Origin: Flavobacterium psychrophilum
GTDB taxonomy: Bacteria > Bacteroidota > Bacteroidia > Flavobacteriales > Flavobacteriaceae
Assembly: GCA_945872875.1 (NCBI GenBank)
Contig: CAMCBB010000007.1
Span: forward strand, 1 to 29,343
Direction of reading: 5' to 3'
Length of the DNA: 29,343 bases
The position numbers and the translations under genes were made by a program. Under the pieces are notes generated by a model that saw only the letters and a list, made by a program, of their open reading frames with translations, did not search any database and was not told the origin of the DNA. Below, piece by piece: positions 15,607 to 23,406 of this stretch. Every line of letters starts with the position of its first letter. The first letter of the stretch is position 1.

Positions 15607-18459
15607 ATGCCAAAAGACAACGCTATAAAATCCGTATTAATTATAGGTTCAGGTCCAATCGTAATCGGGCAAGCATGCGAATTTGATTACGCTGGTTCTC
15701 AGTCAGCTCGTTCCATCCGTGAAGAAGGAATAGAAGTAATCTTAATCAATTCCAATCCAGCAACCATCATGACCGATCCATCCATGGCCGATCATATATA
15801 TTTGTTGCCACTTACAACCAAATCGATAATTCAAATATTAAAAGAGCACCCGCAAATTGATGCTGTTCTTCCAACTATGGGAGGTCAAACAGCTTTAAAT
15901 CTATGCTTGGAAGCCGATGAAAAAGGAATTTGGAATGACTTTGGAGTAAAATTAATCGGAGTAGATGTAAACGCCATCAACATTACCGAAGACCGCGAAC
16001 AATTTAAGCAATTATTAGAACGAATAAATGTCCCTACTGCACCTGCAAAAACAGCCACTTCTTTTCTAAAAGGAAAAGAAATAGCACAAGAATTTGGTTT
16101 TCCATTAGTTATTCGCCCCTCGTTTACTCTTGGTGGAACTGGAGCAGCTTTCGTGCATTCCAAAGAAGAATTTGACGAAAAACTAACCTACGGATTAGAA
16201 ATGTCGCCAATTCACGAAGTCTTAATTGATAAAGCTTTGTTAGGTTGGAAAGAATACGAATTAGAACTTTTACGGGATAAAAACGATAATGTAGTTATCA
16301 TTTGTTCTATCGAAAATATGGATCCAATGGGAATCCACACCGGAGATTCAATTACGGTAGCGCCAGCAATGACCTTATCGGATACGACCTTCCAAAAAAT
16401 GCGTGATTACGCGATTTTGATGATGCGCTCCATCGGAAACTTTGCTGGAGGTTGTAACGTGCAATTCGCCGTTTCACCAGACGAAAAAGAAGATATCGTT
16501 GCCATCGAAATTAACCCTCGTGTGTCGCGTTCTTCTGCTTTAGCATCTAAAGCAACTGGTTATCCAATTGCAAAAATTGCATCCAAATTGGCTTTGGGGT
16601 ATCATTTAGATGAACTACAAAATCAAATAACCAAATCTACTTCGGCTTTATTTGAGCCAACTTTAGATTATGTGATCGTGAAAATTCCGCGTTGGAACTT
16701 CGATAAATTTGAAGGAGCCGACCGAACTTTAGGTCTTCAAATGAAATCGGTAGGAGAGGTAATGGGAATTGGGCGTTCGTTTCAAGAAGCATTACACAAA
16801 GCAACCCAATCGCTAGAAATTAAACGCAACGGACTAGGAGCAGACGGAAAAGGATATAAAAACTACGAACAAATTATAGAGAAACTAACCTTCGCAAGTT
16901 GGGATCGTGTTTTTGTGATTTATGATGCCATTCAAATGGGAATTCCGTTGAGTAGAATTCATGAAATCACTAAAATCGACATGTGGTTCTTGAAACAATA
17001 TGAAGAATTGTATTTGTTAGAAAGAGAAATCTCAACTTACAAATTAGATTCACTTCCAAAAGAATTATTATTAGAAGCCAAACAAAAAGGCTACGGCGAT
17101 CGCCAAATAGCGCACATGTTGGGTTGTTTAGAAAGTCAGGTTTATAAACTACGCCACGATCAAAACATAAACCGTGTTTATAAATTGGTTGATACCTGTG
17201 CGGCCGAATTTAAAGCGCAAACCCCTTATTATTACTCTACTTTCGAAGCCGACATTCAAACTCCAAATGGAGAACGATATGTGCACAACGAAAGTATCGT
17301 AACCGATAAAAAGAAAGTGGTTGTTTTAGGTTCGGGACCAAACCGAATTGGGCAAGGAATTGAGTTTGATTATTCCTGTGTACACGGAGTTTTGGCTGCC
17401 AAAGAGTGTGGCTATGAAACCATCATGATTAATTGCAACCCAGAAACGGTTTCTACCGATTTTGATACGGCCGATAAATTGTATTTCGAGCCTGTTTTTT
17501 GGGAACACATTTACGACATCATTCAGCATGAAAAACCAGAAGGGGTGATTGTGCAATTAGGTGGTCAAACGGCTTTGAAATTGGCTGAAAAATTATCTAA
17601 ATACGGAATCAAAATTCTAGGAACTTCATTCGATGCCCTAGATTTAGCTGAAGACAGAGGTCGTTTTTCTGAATTGTTAACCGAATTGGATATTCCATTC
17701 CCAAAATTCGGAATTGCAGAAAGTGCCGACGAAGCTTCAAAATTAGCAGATAGTTTAGACTTTCCATTGTTAGTTCGTCCTTCGTATGTATTGGGTGGAC
17801 AAGGAATGAAAATTGTAATCAACAAGCAAGAATTAGAAGAGCATGTAATTGATTTATTAAAGAGCATTCCTGGAAATAAATTATTGCTCGATCATTATTT
17901 AGATGGTGCTATAGAAGCCGAAGCAGATGCAATTTGCGACGGTGAAAATGTATACATCATTGGAATTATGGAGCACATTGAACCCTGCGGAATCCACTCT
18001 GGTGATTCTAATGCGACTTTGCCACCGTTTAATTTGGGGGAATTTGTAATGCAACAAATTAAAGACCACACCAAGAAAATTGCATTGGCCTTGCGAACCG
18101 TTGGTTTAATAAACATTCAGTTTGCTATAAAAGACGATATCGTTTATATTATTGAAGCCAATCCAAGAGCTTCAAGAACGGTTCCATTTATTGCAAAAGC
18201 TTATGGTGAACCGTATGTGAATTATGCTACCAAAGTAATGCTGGGTGAAAAGAAAGTAACCGATTTTACATTCAATCCACATTTAAAAGGATATGCCATT
18301 AAACAGCCGGTATTCTCTTTTAGTAAGTTCCAAAATGTGAATAAAGCCTTAGGACCCGAAATGAAATCAACCGGCGAAAGCATCTTGTTTATTGAGGATC
18401 TAAAAGACGACCAATTCTATGAATTGTACTCCCGACGCAAAATGTATTTGAGTAAATAA
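15607..18459 (+). CDS. carB: Carbamoyl-phosphate synthase large subunit, lacking the MGS-like regulatory domain
   Basis: 950-aa subunit that makes carbamoyl phosphate from bicarbonate, ATP and glutamine-derived ammonia for pyrimidine and arginine synthesis, with CarA as partner. The two homologous halves are visible. The first begins with VLIIGSGPIVIGQACEFDYA and has an ATP-grasp domain with RPSFTLGGTGAA; the second begins at about 570 with VVLGSGPNRIGQGIEFDYSC and has RPSYVLGGQGM. The oligomerisation domain lies between about 400 and 560. Both halves keep EINPR/EANPRASR metal-binding motifs. The protein ends about 15 residues after the second synthetase half. The C-terminal allosteric MGS-like domain of about 130 residues, which binds UMP and ornithine in the ~1073-aa enterobacterial enzyme, is absent. 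carA is not in this window. A terminator follows. Confidence 0.96.
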   Translation: MPKDNAIKSVLIIGSGPIVIGQACEFDYAGSQSARSIREEGIEVILINSNPATIMTDPSMADHIYLLPLTTKSIIQILKEHPQIDAVLPTMGGQTALNLCLEADEKGIWNDFGVKLIGVDVNAINITEDREQFKQLLERINVPTAPAKTATSFLKGKEIAQEFGFPLVIRPSFTLGGTGAAFVHSKEEFDEKLTYGLEMSPIHEVLIDKALLGWKEYELELLRDKNDNVVIICSIENMDPMGIHTGDSITVAPAMTLSDTTFQKMRDYAILMMRSIGNFAGGCNVQFAVSPDEKEDIVAIEINPRVSRSSALASKATGYPIAKIASKLALGYHLDELQNQITKSTSALFEPTLDYVIVKIPRWNFDKFEGADRTLGLQMKSVGEVMGIGRSFQEALHKATQSLEIKRNGLGADGKGYKNYEQIIEKLTFASWDRVFVIYDAIQMGIPLSRIHEITKIDMWFLKQYEELYLLEREISTYKLDSLPKELLLEAKQKGYGDRQIAHMLGCLESQVYKLRHDQNINRVYKLVDTCAAEFKAQTPYYYSTFEADIQTPNGERYVHNESIVTDKKKVVVLGSGPNRIGQGIEFDYSCVHGVLAAKECGYETIMINCNPETVSTDFDTADKLYFEPVFWEHIYDIIQHEKPEGVIVQLGGQTALKLAEKLSKYGIKILGTSFDALDLAEDRGRFSELLTELDIPFPKFGIAESADEASKLADSLDFPLLVRPSYVLGGQGMKIVINKQELEEHVIDLLKSIPGNKLLLDHYLDGAIEAEADAICDGENVYIIGIMEHIEPCGIHSGDSNATLPPFNLGEFVMQQIKDHTKKIALALRTVGLINIQFAIKDDIVYIIEANPRASRTVPFIAKAYGEPYVNYATKVMLGEKKVTDFTFNPHLKGYAIKQPVFSFSKFQNVNKALGPEMKSTGESILFIEDLKDDQFYELYSRRKMYLSK

Positions 18460-18463
18460 CAAC

Positions 18464-18494
18464 AAAATCCCAAGTGAGAGCTTGGGATTTTTTT
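18464..18494 (+). terminator. Rho-independent terminator of carB
   Basis: Stem AAATCCCAAG (18465-18474) pairs with CTTGGGATTT (18481-18490), a perfect 10-bp stem with a 6-nt loop, followed by a T-run. Confidence 0.9.
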
Positions 18495-18516
18495 ATGAAA
18501 TTACTGTAATAAAACT

Positions 18517-18524
18517 TATCTTCG
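18517..18524 (+). promoter_or_regulatory. Weak candidate -7 element of recG
   Basis: TATCTTCG differs from TAnnTTTG at one base and lies 28 bp upstream of the recG start, after the carB terminator. No convincing -33 element is seen, but a promoter is needed somewhere in this 60-bp gap. Confidence 0.3.
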
Positions 18525-18552
18525 CTTTTAGATAATTTCTTAGTTATTACCA

Positions 18553-20661
18553 ATGTCTAATCAGCTGCTTCTAACTCCTATAGAATACTTAAAAGGAATT
18601 GGGCCTTCGCGCGGGGAATTGCTGCGAAAGGAACTCAACATTCATAAGTATGGCGATTTGATGAATTTGTTTCCCAATAGGTATATTGATCGCACGCGGT
18701 ATTATAAAATAAATGAACTTCAAAATACCACTGCCGAAGTTCAAGTAGTAGGTAAAATAATACATGTTAAAACGGTGGAGTTTGGTAAAAACCAAAAACG
18801 ATTAGTAGCCACCTATACCGATGATACCGGCCAAATGGAACTCACCTGGTTTCAAGGGATCAAATGGATTCGGGAAAGTTTGAAGCTGAATGAAGTGTAT
18901 GTGATTTTTGGAAAAACCTCCAATTATGGCGGGCAGTTTTCTATTGCGCATCCCGAAATGGAATTGTTGGAAGAACACAAAGCCAGTTTGCGAAGTGCCA
19001 TGCAACCGGTGTATCCAAGTACCGAGAAATTAACCCAGCGCGGCATTACCAATAAGGTTATCAATAAGGCCATGCAGCAATTGTTTCTGGAAGTGAAAGG
19101 GCAGTTTATTGAAACTCTGCCCAATTATCTGTTAGAACAGTTGAAACTCATTTCAAAAAATGAGGCCATGTTTAACATTCATTTTCCTAAAAGTCAAGAC
19201 CTTTTGGCGAAAGCCCAATTCCGATTGAAATTTGAAGAATTGTTTTTCATTCAATTGCAATTAATTACCAAAAATCTCATCCGAAAACATAAAATTAAAG
19301 GGCATTTATTTGATAAAGTAGGTGCTAATTTCACCGATTTTTATTCCAATCATTTGCCATTTGAATTGACCAATGCCCAAAAACGCGTAATCAAAGAAAT
19401 ACGAAACGATATGGGTAGCAATGCCCAAATGAATCGGTTACTGCAAGGCGATGTGGGATCAGGCAAAACAATTGTGGCCTTGATGTGCATGCTTTTGGCA
19501 AAGGACAATGGGTTTCAAAGTTGCTTAATGGCACCAACCGAAATCTTAGCCAACCAACATTTTATCGGCTTGACCGAACTTGCCCAAGATTTAAACATAA
19601 GCATAAAACTCCTTACCGGATCAACTCCGGTTTCCGAACGAAGAATCATTCACGAAGCCTTAGAAAACGAAACTTTAGATATTCTTATCGGAACGCATGC
19701 ATTGCTGGAAGATAAAGTAAAATTTCATAATTTGGGATTGGCCGTTATCGATGAGCAACACCGATTTGGGGTGGAGCAACGCTCTAAATTATGGCATAAA
19801 AACCAAATTCCACCGCATGTTTTAGTAATGACGGCAACGCCAATTCCGAGAACCTTAGCCATGAGTTTGTATGGCGATTTAGATATTTCGGTGATAGATG
19901 AATTGCCTCCGGGAAGAAAAGCCATTCAAACGGTGCATCGTTTTGATTCGAACCGATTGAAAGTTTGGAAATTCCTTAAAGATGAAATCGCTAAAGGCGG
20001 TCAAGTGTATATTGTTTATCCATTAATAAACGAAAGTGCCACCCAAGATTATAAAGATTTAATGGACGGTTACGAGAGTATTTCAAGAGATTTTCCGTTG
20101 CCGCAATACAGTATTTCTATCGTGCACGGGCAAATGAAACCCGCCGAAAAAGAAGCCGAAATGCAACGCTTTGTTACCGGAAAAACAAATATAATGGTAG
20201 CAACTACAGTGATTGAGGTGGGTGTGAATGTGCCCAATGCGAGTGTGATGGTGATTGAAAGTACCGAGCGATTTGGGTTGTCGCAATTGCATCAATTGCG
20301 CGGAAGGGTAGGTCGTGGCGCCGAACAAAGTTATTGCATTTTAATGACGGGATTTAAATTGGGTAATGACAGCAAAATCCGAATTGAAACAATGTGTAAA
20401 ACCAACGACGGATTTGAAATAGCCGAAGTTGATTTGAAACTGCGTGGTCCGGGTGATATTATGGGCAAACAACAAAGTGGTGTTTTGAATTTGCAAATTG
20501 CTGATTTGGTAAAAGACCGCGATATTTTAATGTTGGCTAGAGAACATGCTCTAAAATTGTTAAAAGACGATGCGGCTATGGCCAAACCCGAGCACCAAAA
20601 AATGAAAGCCATTTTCATGGAAATGAGCGCCAAGAAAAACATTTGGAATTACATTAGCTAA
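18553..20661 (+). CDS. recG: ATP-dependent DNA helicase RecG
   Basis: 702-aa branch-migrating helicase that remodels stalled replication forks and Holliday junctions. The N-terminal wedge/OB domain occupies about 1-150 (LTPIEYLKGIGPSRGELL is the RecG hallmark; OB strands around 62-135). The superfamily 2 motor follows with Walker A GDVGSGKT (299-306), motif II DEQH (400-403) preceded by THALLEDKV, and motif III MTATPIPRTLAM. Further motifs are VHGQMKPAEKE, TTVIEVGVNVPNA and QLRGRVGRG. The C-terminal RecG tail ends in KKNIWNYIS. All motifs are intact and the length is normal. The M1 aminopeptidase gene follows after 25 bp, probably on the same transcript. Confidence 0.97.
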   Translation: MSNQLLLTPIEYLKGIGPSRGELLRKELNIHKYGDLMNLFPNRYIDRTRYYKINELQNTTAEVQVVGKIIHVKTVEFGKNQKRLVATYTDDTGQMELTWFQGIKWIRESLKLNEVYVIFGKTSNYGGQFSIAHPEMELLEEHKASLRSAMQPVYPSTEKLTQRGITNKVINKAMQQLFLEVKGQFIETLPNYLLEQLKLISKNEAMFNIHFPKSQDLLAKAQFRLKFEELFFIQLQLITKNLIRKHKIKGHLFDKVGANFTDFYSNHLPFELTNAQKRVIKEIRNDMGSNAQMNRLLQGDVGSGKTIVALMCMLLAKDNGFQSCLMAPTEILANQHFIGLTELAQDLNISIKLLTGSTPVSERRIIHEALENETLDILIGTHALLEDKVKFHNLGLAVIDEQHRFGVEQRSKLWHKNQIPPHVLVMTATPIPRTLAMSLYGDLDISVIDELPPGRKAIQTVHRFDSNRLKVWKFLKDEIAKGGQVYIVYPLINESATQDYKDLMDGYESISRDFPLPQYSISIVHGQMKPAEKEAEMQRFVTGKTNIMVATTVIEVGVNVPNASVMVIESTERFGLSQLHQLRGRVGRGAEQSYCILMTGFKLGNDSKIRIETMCKTNDGFEIAEVDLKLRGPGDIMGKQQSGVLNLQIADLVKDRDILMLAREHALKLLKDDAAMAKPEHQKMKAIFMEMSAKKNIWNYIS

Positions 20662-20686
20662 TTGCTATTCCTCAATTTAGTACTAA

Positions 20687-22777
20687 ATGAATAAACTGAT
20701 CTTCTTTTTACTTCCTTTTTTTTCGCTTGCGCAGCAAATTAGCAAAGTTGATTTTATCAAATGTAACGCTCTGGTAGCTCCTCATTTTGAGAATAAAACA
20801 ATAGATGGAACGATTACCTATCAATTCAAAGTGCTTTCAGAAATCGATTCCATTCGAATAGATGCCAAAAACATGTATTTTTCGAATGTGGCTATCAATG
20901 GAAATCCGGTTAATTACAAAAACAACAAGAACGAACTGGTCTTGTTTGAAGGCTATAAAAAAGGGACTAATGAAGTTTCCTTTTCATATAAAGCTATGCC
21001 AAAGCAAACGCTGTATTTTGTGGGAATTGGTGAAGGCCAACAAATCTGGACGCAAGGGCAGGGCAAGTATACGAGCCATTGGTTGCCGAGTTTTGATGAG
21101 GTGAATGAGAAAGTTGTTTTTAATCTTTCGGTAAATTACGATGCTAATTTTGCAGTGGTCTCCAATGGAATTTATAAAGGAAGGGATTCTAAACAAAATG
21201 GAATTCCAAATTTCAACAATTCCACTTGGAATTTTGAAATGAAAAAACCAATGGCTTCTTATTTGGTGATGTTGGCCATAGGAAAATTTGAACACCAAAC
21301 GGAAACTTCCAAATCGGGAATTGCTATTGAAAACTATTATAAACCAGTTGATGCCGATAAATACCAATATACTTATAAAGACTCTAAAACTATTTTTGAT
21401 TTCCTCGAAAAAGAAATTGGGGTGAAGTATCCTTGGAAAATTTACCGCCAAATTCCAGTTGAAGATTTTCTTTATGCCGGAATGGAGAACACAACTTCAA
21501 CATTATTTGCTCAAGATTTTGTGGTGGATCAATCGGGTTTTAACGATCGAAATTATATAAATGTGAGTGCCCACGAATTGGCGCACCAATGGTTTGGCAA
21601 CATGGTAACTGCTAAAACTGGTAAGCATCATTGGTTACAAGAAGGTTTTGCAACTTATTACGCGTTATTGGCTGAACGCGAAATTTTTGGCGAGGATTAC
21701 TTTTATAATGCCCTTTACAGAAATGCGTTACAACTACGAAAAGCAGCAAAGACGGATACGATTCCTATTCTAAACGAAAAGGCGAGTTCGTATTCATTTT
21801 ACCAAAAAGGGGCTTGGGCCTTGCATGTCATTCGGGAAGCGATTGGGAAAGAAGCATTTCAAAAAGCGGTAAAGAAATATTTAAAAAAGTACCAATTTAA
21901 AAATGTGGAAACGGCTGATTTCTTGAATGAAATTGCTGCGGTTTCTGACTTTGATATTGTAAAATTTCAAAAAGAATGGCTTGAGGAGTATCGTTTTCAA
22001 ACCGATCAGGCCAACGTGCTGTTAAAGAAAAATGAAAGCATCCGAATGCTATTTGAAATTCAAACTCAAAAAAGCAAATCCTTTAAAGACAAAGAGCCCT
22101 TTTTCTCAGAGGTATTGAAATCGAATGCCTTTTATGGATTGAAAAAAGAAATTATAAATCAAATTGAAGCCGTTCCGTTTAATGAAAAAGAAGCTTTGTT
22201 GCGATTAGCAATGCAAACGAATGAGGTGGAAGTGCGGCAATCGGTAGCGGAGACCGTTGCTACTATTCCGGGTTCCTTTTTAACCGACTACGAATCGTTA
22301 TTGCAAGATAATTCTTATGATACTAAAGAAGTAGCCTTTGTGAATTTGTATAAAAACTATCCCGAAAAAAGAGCCATTTATTTAGAGCTGGCTAAAAATT
22401 GGTTGGGTAAAAACGATAAAGGATTGCGAATTTTATTTCTTTCGTATTACTTAGATTTCAATTATTCCAATGCCAATACATCGCAATATTCACAGTATTT
22501 TTATGAATTATTGGAATATACTTCGCCTAAGTTTGAAAGTTCTGTTCGGCAAAATGCCTTTGAAAGTACTTTGTTTTTGGAACCCAAAAATAATAAAGTG
22601 CTGAAAAACTTAGTCAACGCCATGATTCATCCCAAATGGCAATTGGTAAAGTATGCACGCGATACCATTCGTACTTTATTGAAAAAAGAAGGCTATCGAG
22701 AATTGTTTACTTCCTATTTGAATGATTTGCCCGAACTAGAAAAAATTCAGTTGCAGAGCTTGTTGGAGGAAAAGTAA
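20687..22777 (+). CDS. Secreted M1-family zinc aminopeptidase
   Basis: 696-aa exported metallopeptidase that would remove N-terminal residues from peptides in the periplasm or outside the cell. A signal peptide of about 15 residues is followed directly by mature sequence (LIFFLLPFFSLAQQ). The N-terminal beta-saddle (about 20-215) leads into the thermolysin-like domain with the substrate N-terminus motif GMEN (265-268), HELAHQWFGN (296-305) and the third zinc ligand in LQEGF. Predicted ligands are His296, His300 and Glu319, with catalytic Glu297. A conserved tyrosine lies in SFYQKGAW. After about 440 there is a helical HEAT-like C-terminal domain. There is no Flavobacterium Por secretion (CTD) tail, so it is likely periplasmic or membrane-associated. 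Confidence 0.92.
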   Translation: MNKLIFFLLPFFSLAQQISKVDFIKCNALVAPHFENKTIDGTITYQFKVLSEIDSIRIDAKNMYFSNVAINGNPVNYKNNKNELVLFEGYKKGTNEVSFSYKAMPKQTLYFVGIGEGQQIWTQGQGKYTSHWLPSFDEVNEKVVFNLSVNYDANFAVVSNGIYKGRDSKQNGIPNFNNSTWNFEMKKPMASYLVMLAIGKFEHQTETSKSGIAIENYYKPVDADKYQYTYKDSKTIFDFLEKEIGVKYPWKIYRQIPVEDFLYAGMENTTSTLFAQDFVVDQSGFNDRNYINVSAHELAHQWFGNMVTAKTGKHHWLQEGFATYYALLAEREIFGEDYFYNALYRNALQLRKAAKTDTIPILNEKASSYSFYQKGAWALHVIREAIGKEAFQKAVKKYLKKYQFKNVETADFLNEIAAVSDFDIVKFQKEWLEEYRFQTDQANVLLKKNESIRMLFEIQTQKSKSFKDKEPFFSEVLKSNAFYGLKKEIINQIEAVPFNEKEALLRLAMQTNEVEVRQSVAETVATIPGSFLTDYESLLQDNSYDTKEVAFVNLYKNYPEKRAIYLELAKNWLGKNDKGLRILFLSYYLDFNYSNANTSQYSQYFYELLEYTSPKFESSVRQNAFESTLFLEPKNNKVLKNLVNAMIHPKWQLVKYARDTIRTLLKKEGYRELFTSYLNDLPELEKIQLQSLLEEK

Positions 22778-22779
22778 TT

Positions 22780-23301
22780 TTACAAAAACTCTTTTACTTC
22801 CGATTTCAAATATCCTAAAGCCAAATTATTTACCGATTCTCCTTCTAGAGAATTAGTAATTATAGCTTCTCTCAATTCTTTGGAGTTGGTATTAGCAGCG
22901 TCTAAAGTTGCTTTTCTAATGTTTTGAATAGTGGTGTTTTTTGCAGAAATAAGCATCGTCCAACATTCATCCGAAACATAAATTTGTTGGGTTAAATTGT
23001 GATCAAATTCTTGTTCGATATTTTGAATAAGTAAATTTTGATAATCTAATTTATCATCCGAAAGTGGGGCAATTCGCAATACTAATTTTGTTGAATTGAT
23101 GCGTTCTAATAAAAGTGATAATCTTTCATACGCCTGAAGTTTTATTGGTAACGCTTGTTTTTGGTTTTCTCTTTGAAGTGCAAAACGTCTTTTATTGTCT
23201 TCATTTTGCGTATGCATTTGAAAAAAATAATAAGCTACAGCTCCAGTTATTAAAGCAGGAAGTGTATAAAAAGCCAATTCAATAATTTTATCAGTATTCA
23301 T
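22780..23301 (-). CDS. Small membrane-anchored protein of unknown function
   Basis: 173 aa from the ATG at 23301. A longer frame reaches 23445 but would add 48 residues of unlikely composition and overlap the start of the helicase gene and its promoter, so I prefer the shorter start. One N-terminal transmembrane helix (about 8-27, FYTLPALITGAVAYYFFQMH) is followed by a cytoplasmic coiled or helical region: KRRFALQRENQKQALPIKLQAYERLSLLLERI. The IKLQAYERLxLLLERI segment is shared with a family of Bacteroidetes proteins without known function. The rest is helical with polar character (DHNLTQQIYVSDECWTMLIS, then ELREAIITNSLE). No catalytic motif is visible. It converges on the aminopeptidase with a 2-bp gap and is divergent from the helicase. 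Confidence 0.72.
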   Translation of the reverse strand: MNTDKIIELAFYTLPALITGAVAYYFFQMHTQNEDNKRRFALQRENQKQALPIKLQAYERLSLLLERINSTKLVLRIAPLSDDKLDYQNLLIQNIEQEFDHNLTQQIYVSDECWTMLISAKNTTIQNIRKATLDAANTNSKELREAIITNSLEGESVNNLALGYLKSEVKEFL

Positions 23302-23326
23302 TTTTAATTTGTATTTTAATTGTTGA

Positions 23327-23334
23327 CAAATATA
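23327..23334 (-). promoter_or_regulatory. -7 promoter element of the small membrane protein gene
   Basis: On the minus strand it reads TATATTTG, an exact consensus match, 26 bp upstream of the preferred ATG at 23301. This supports that start over the longer frame, which would place the promoter inside the coding region. No good -33 element is visible. Confidence 0.5.
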
Positions 23335-23356
23335 AAGAATTATCCTTAAAAATATA

Positions 23357-23387
23357 TTGTAATTAAGGAGTAGTAAGCTTAAATTTG
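23357..23387 (+). promoter_or_regulatory. Promoter of the UvrD/PcrA helicase gene
   Basis: TTG at 23357-23359, a 20-bp spacer and TAAATTTG at 23380-23387. The ATG at 23407 is only 20 bp further on, so the leader is very short. It is back-to-back with the minus-strand -7 element at 23327. Confidence 0.6.
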
Positions 23388-23406
23388 AAGATTCAAAAAA
23401 GTTAGA

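Noticed and set aside
15241..18459. Replication origin region suggested by rpmH
   Set aside because: rpmH is near dnaA/rnpA in many bacteria, but here neither gene nor any DnaA-box cluster is visible and carB follows, so there is no support for oriC.
20984..21451. 155-codon open frame on the minus strand
   Set aside because: It is fully antisense to the M1 aminopeptidase, whose zinc motifs are intact, and has no promoter or recognisable protein features.
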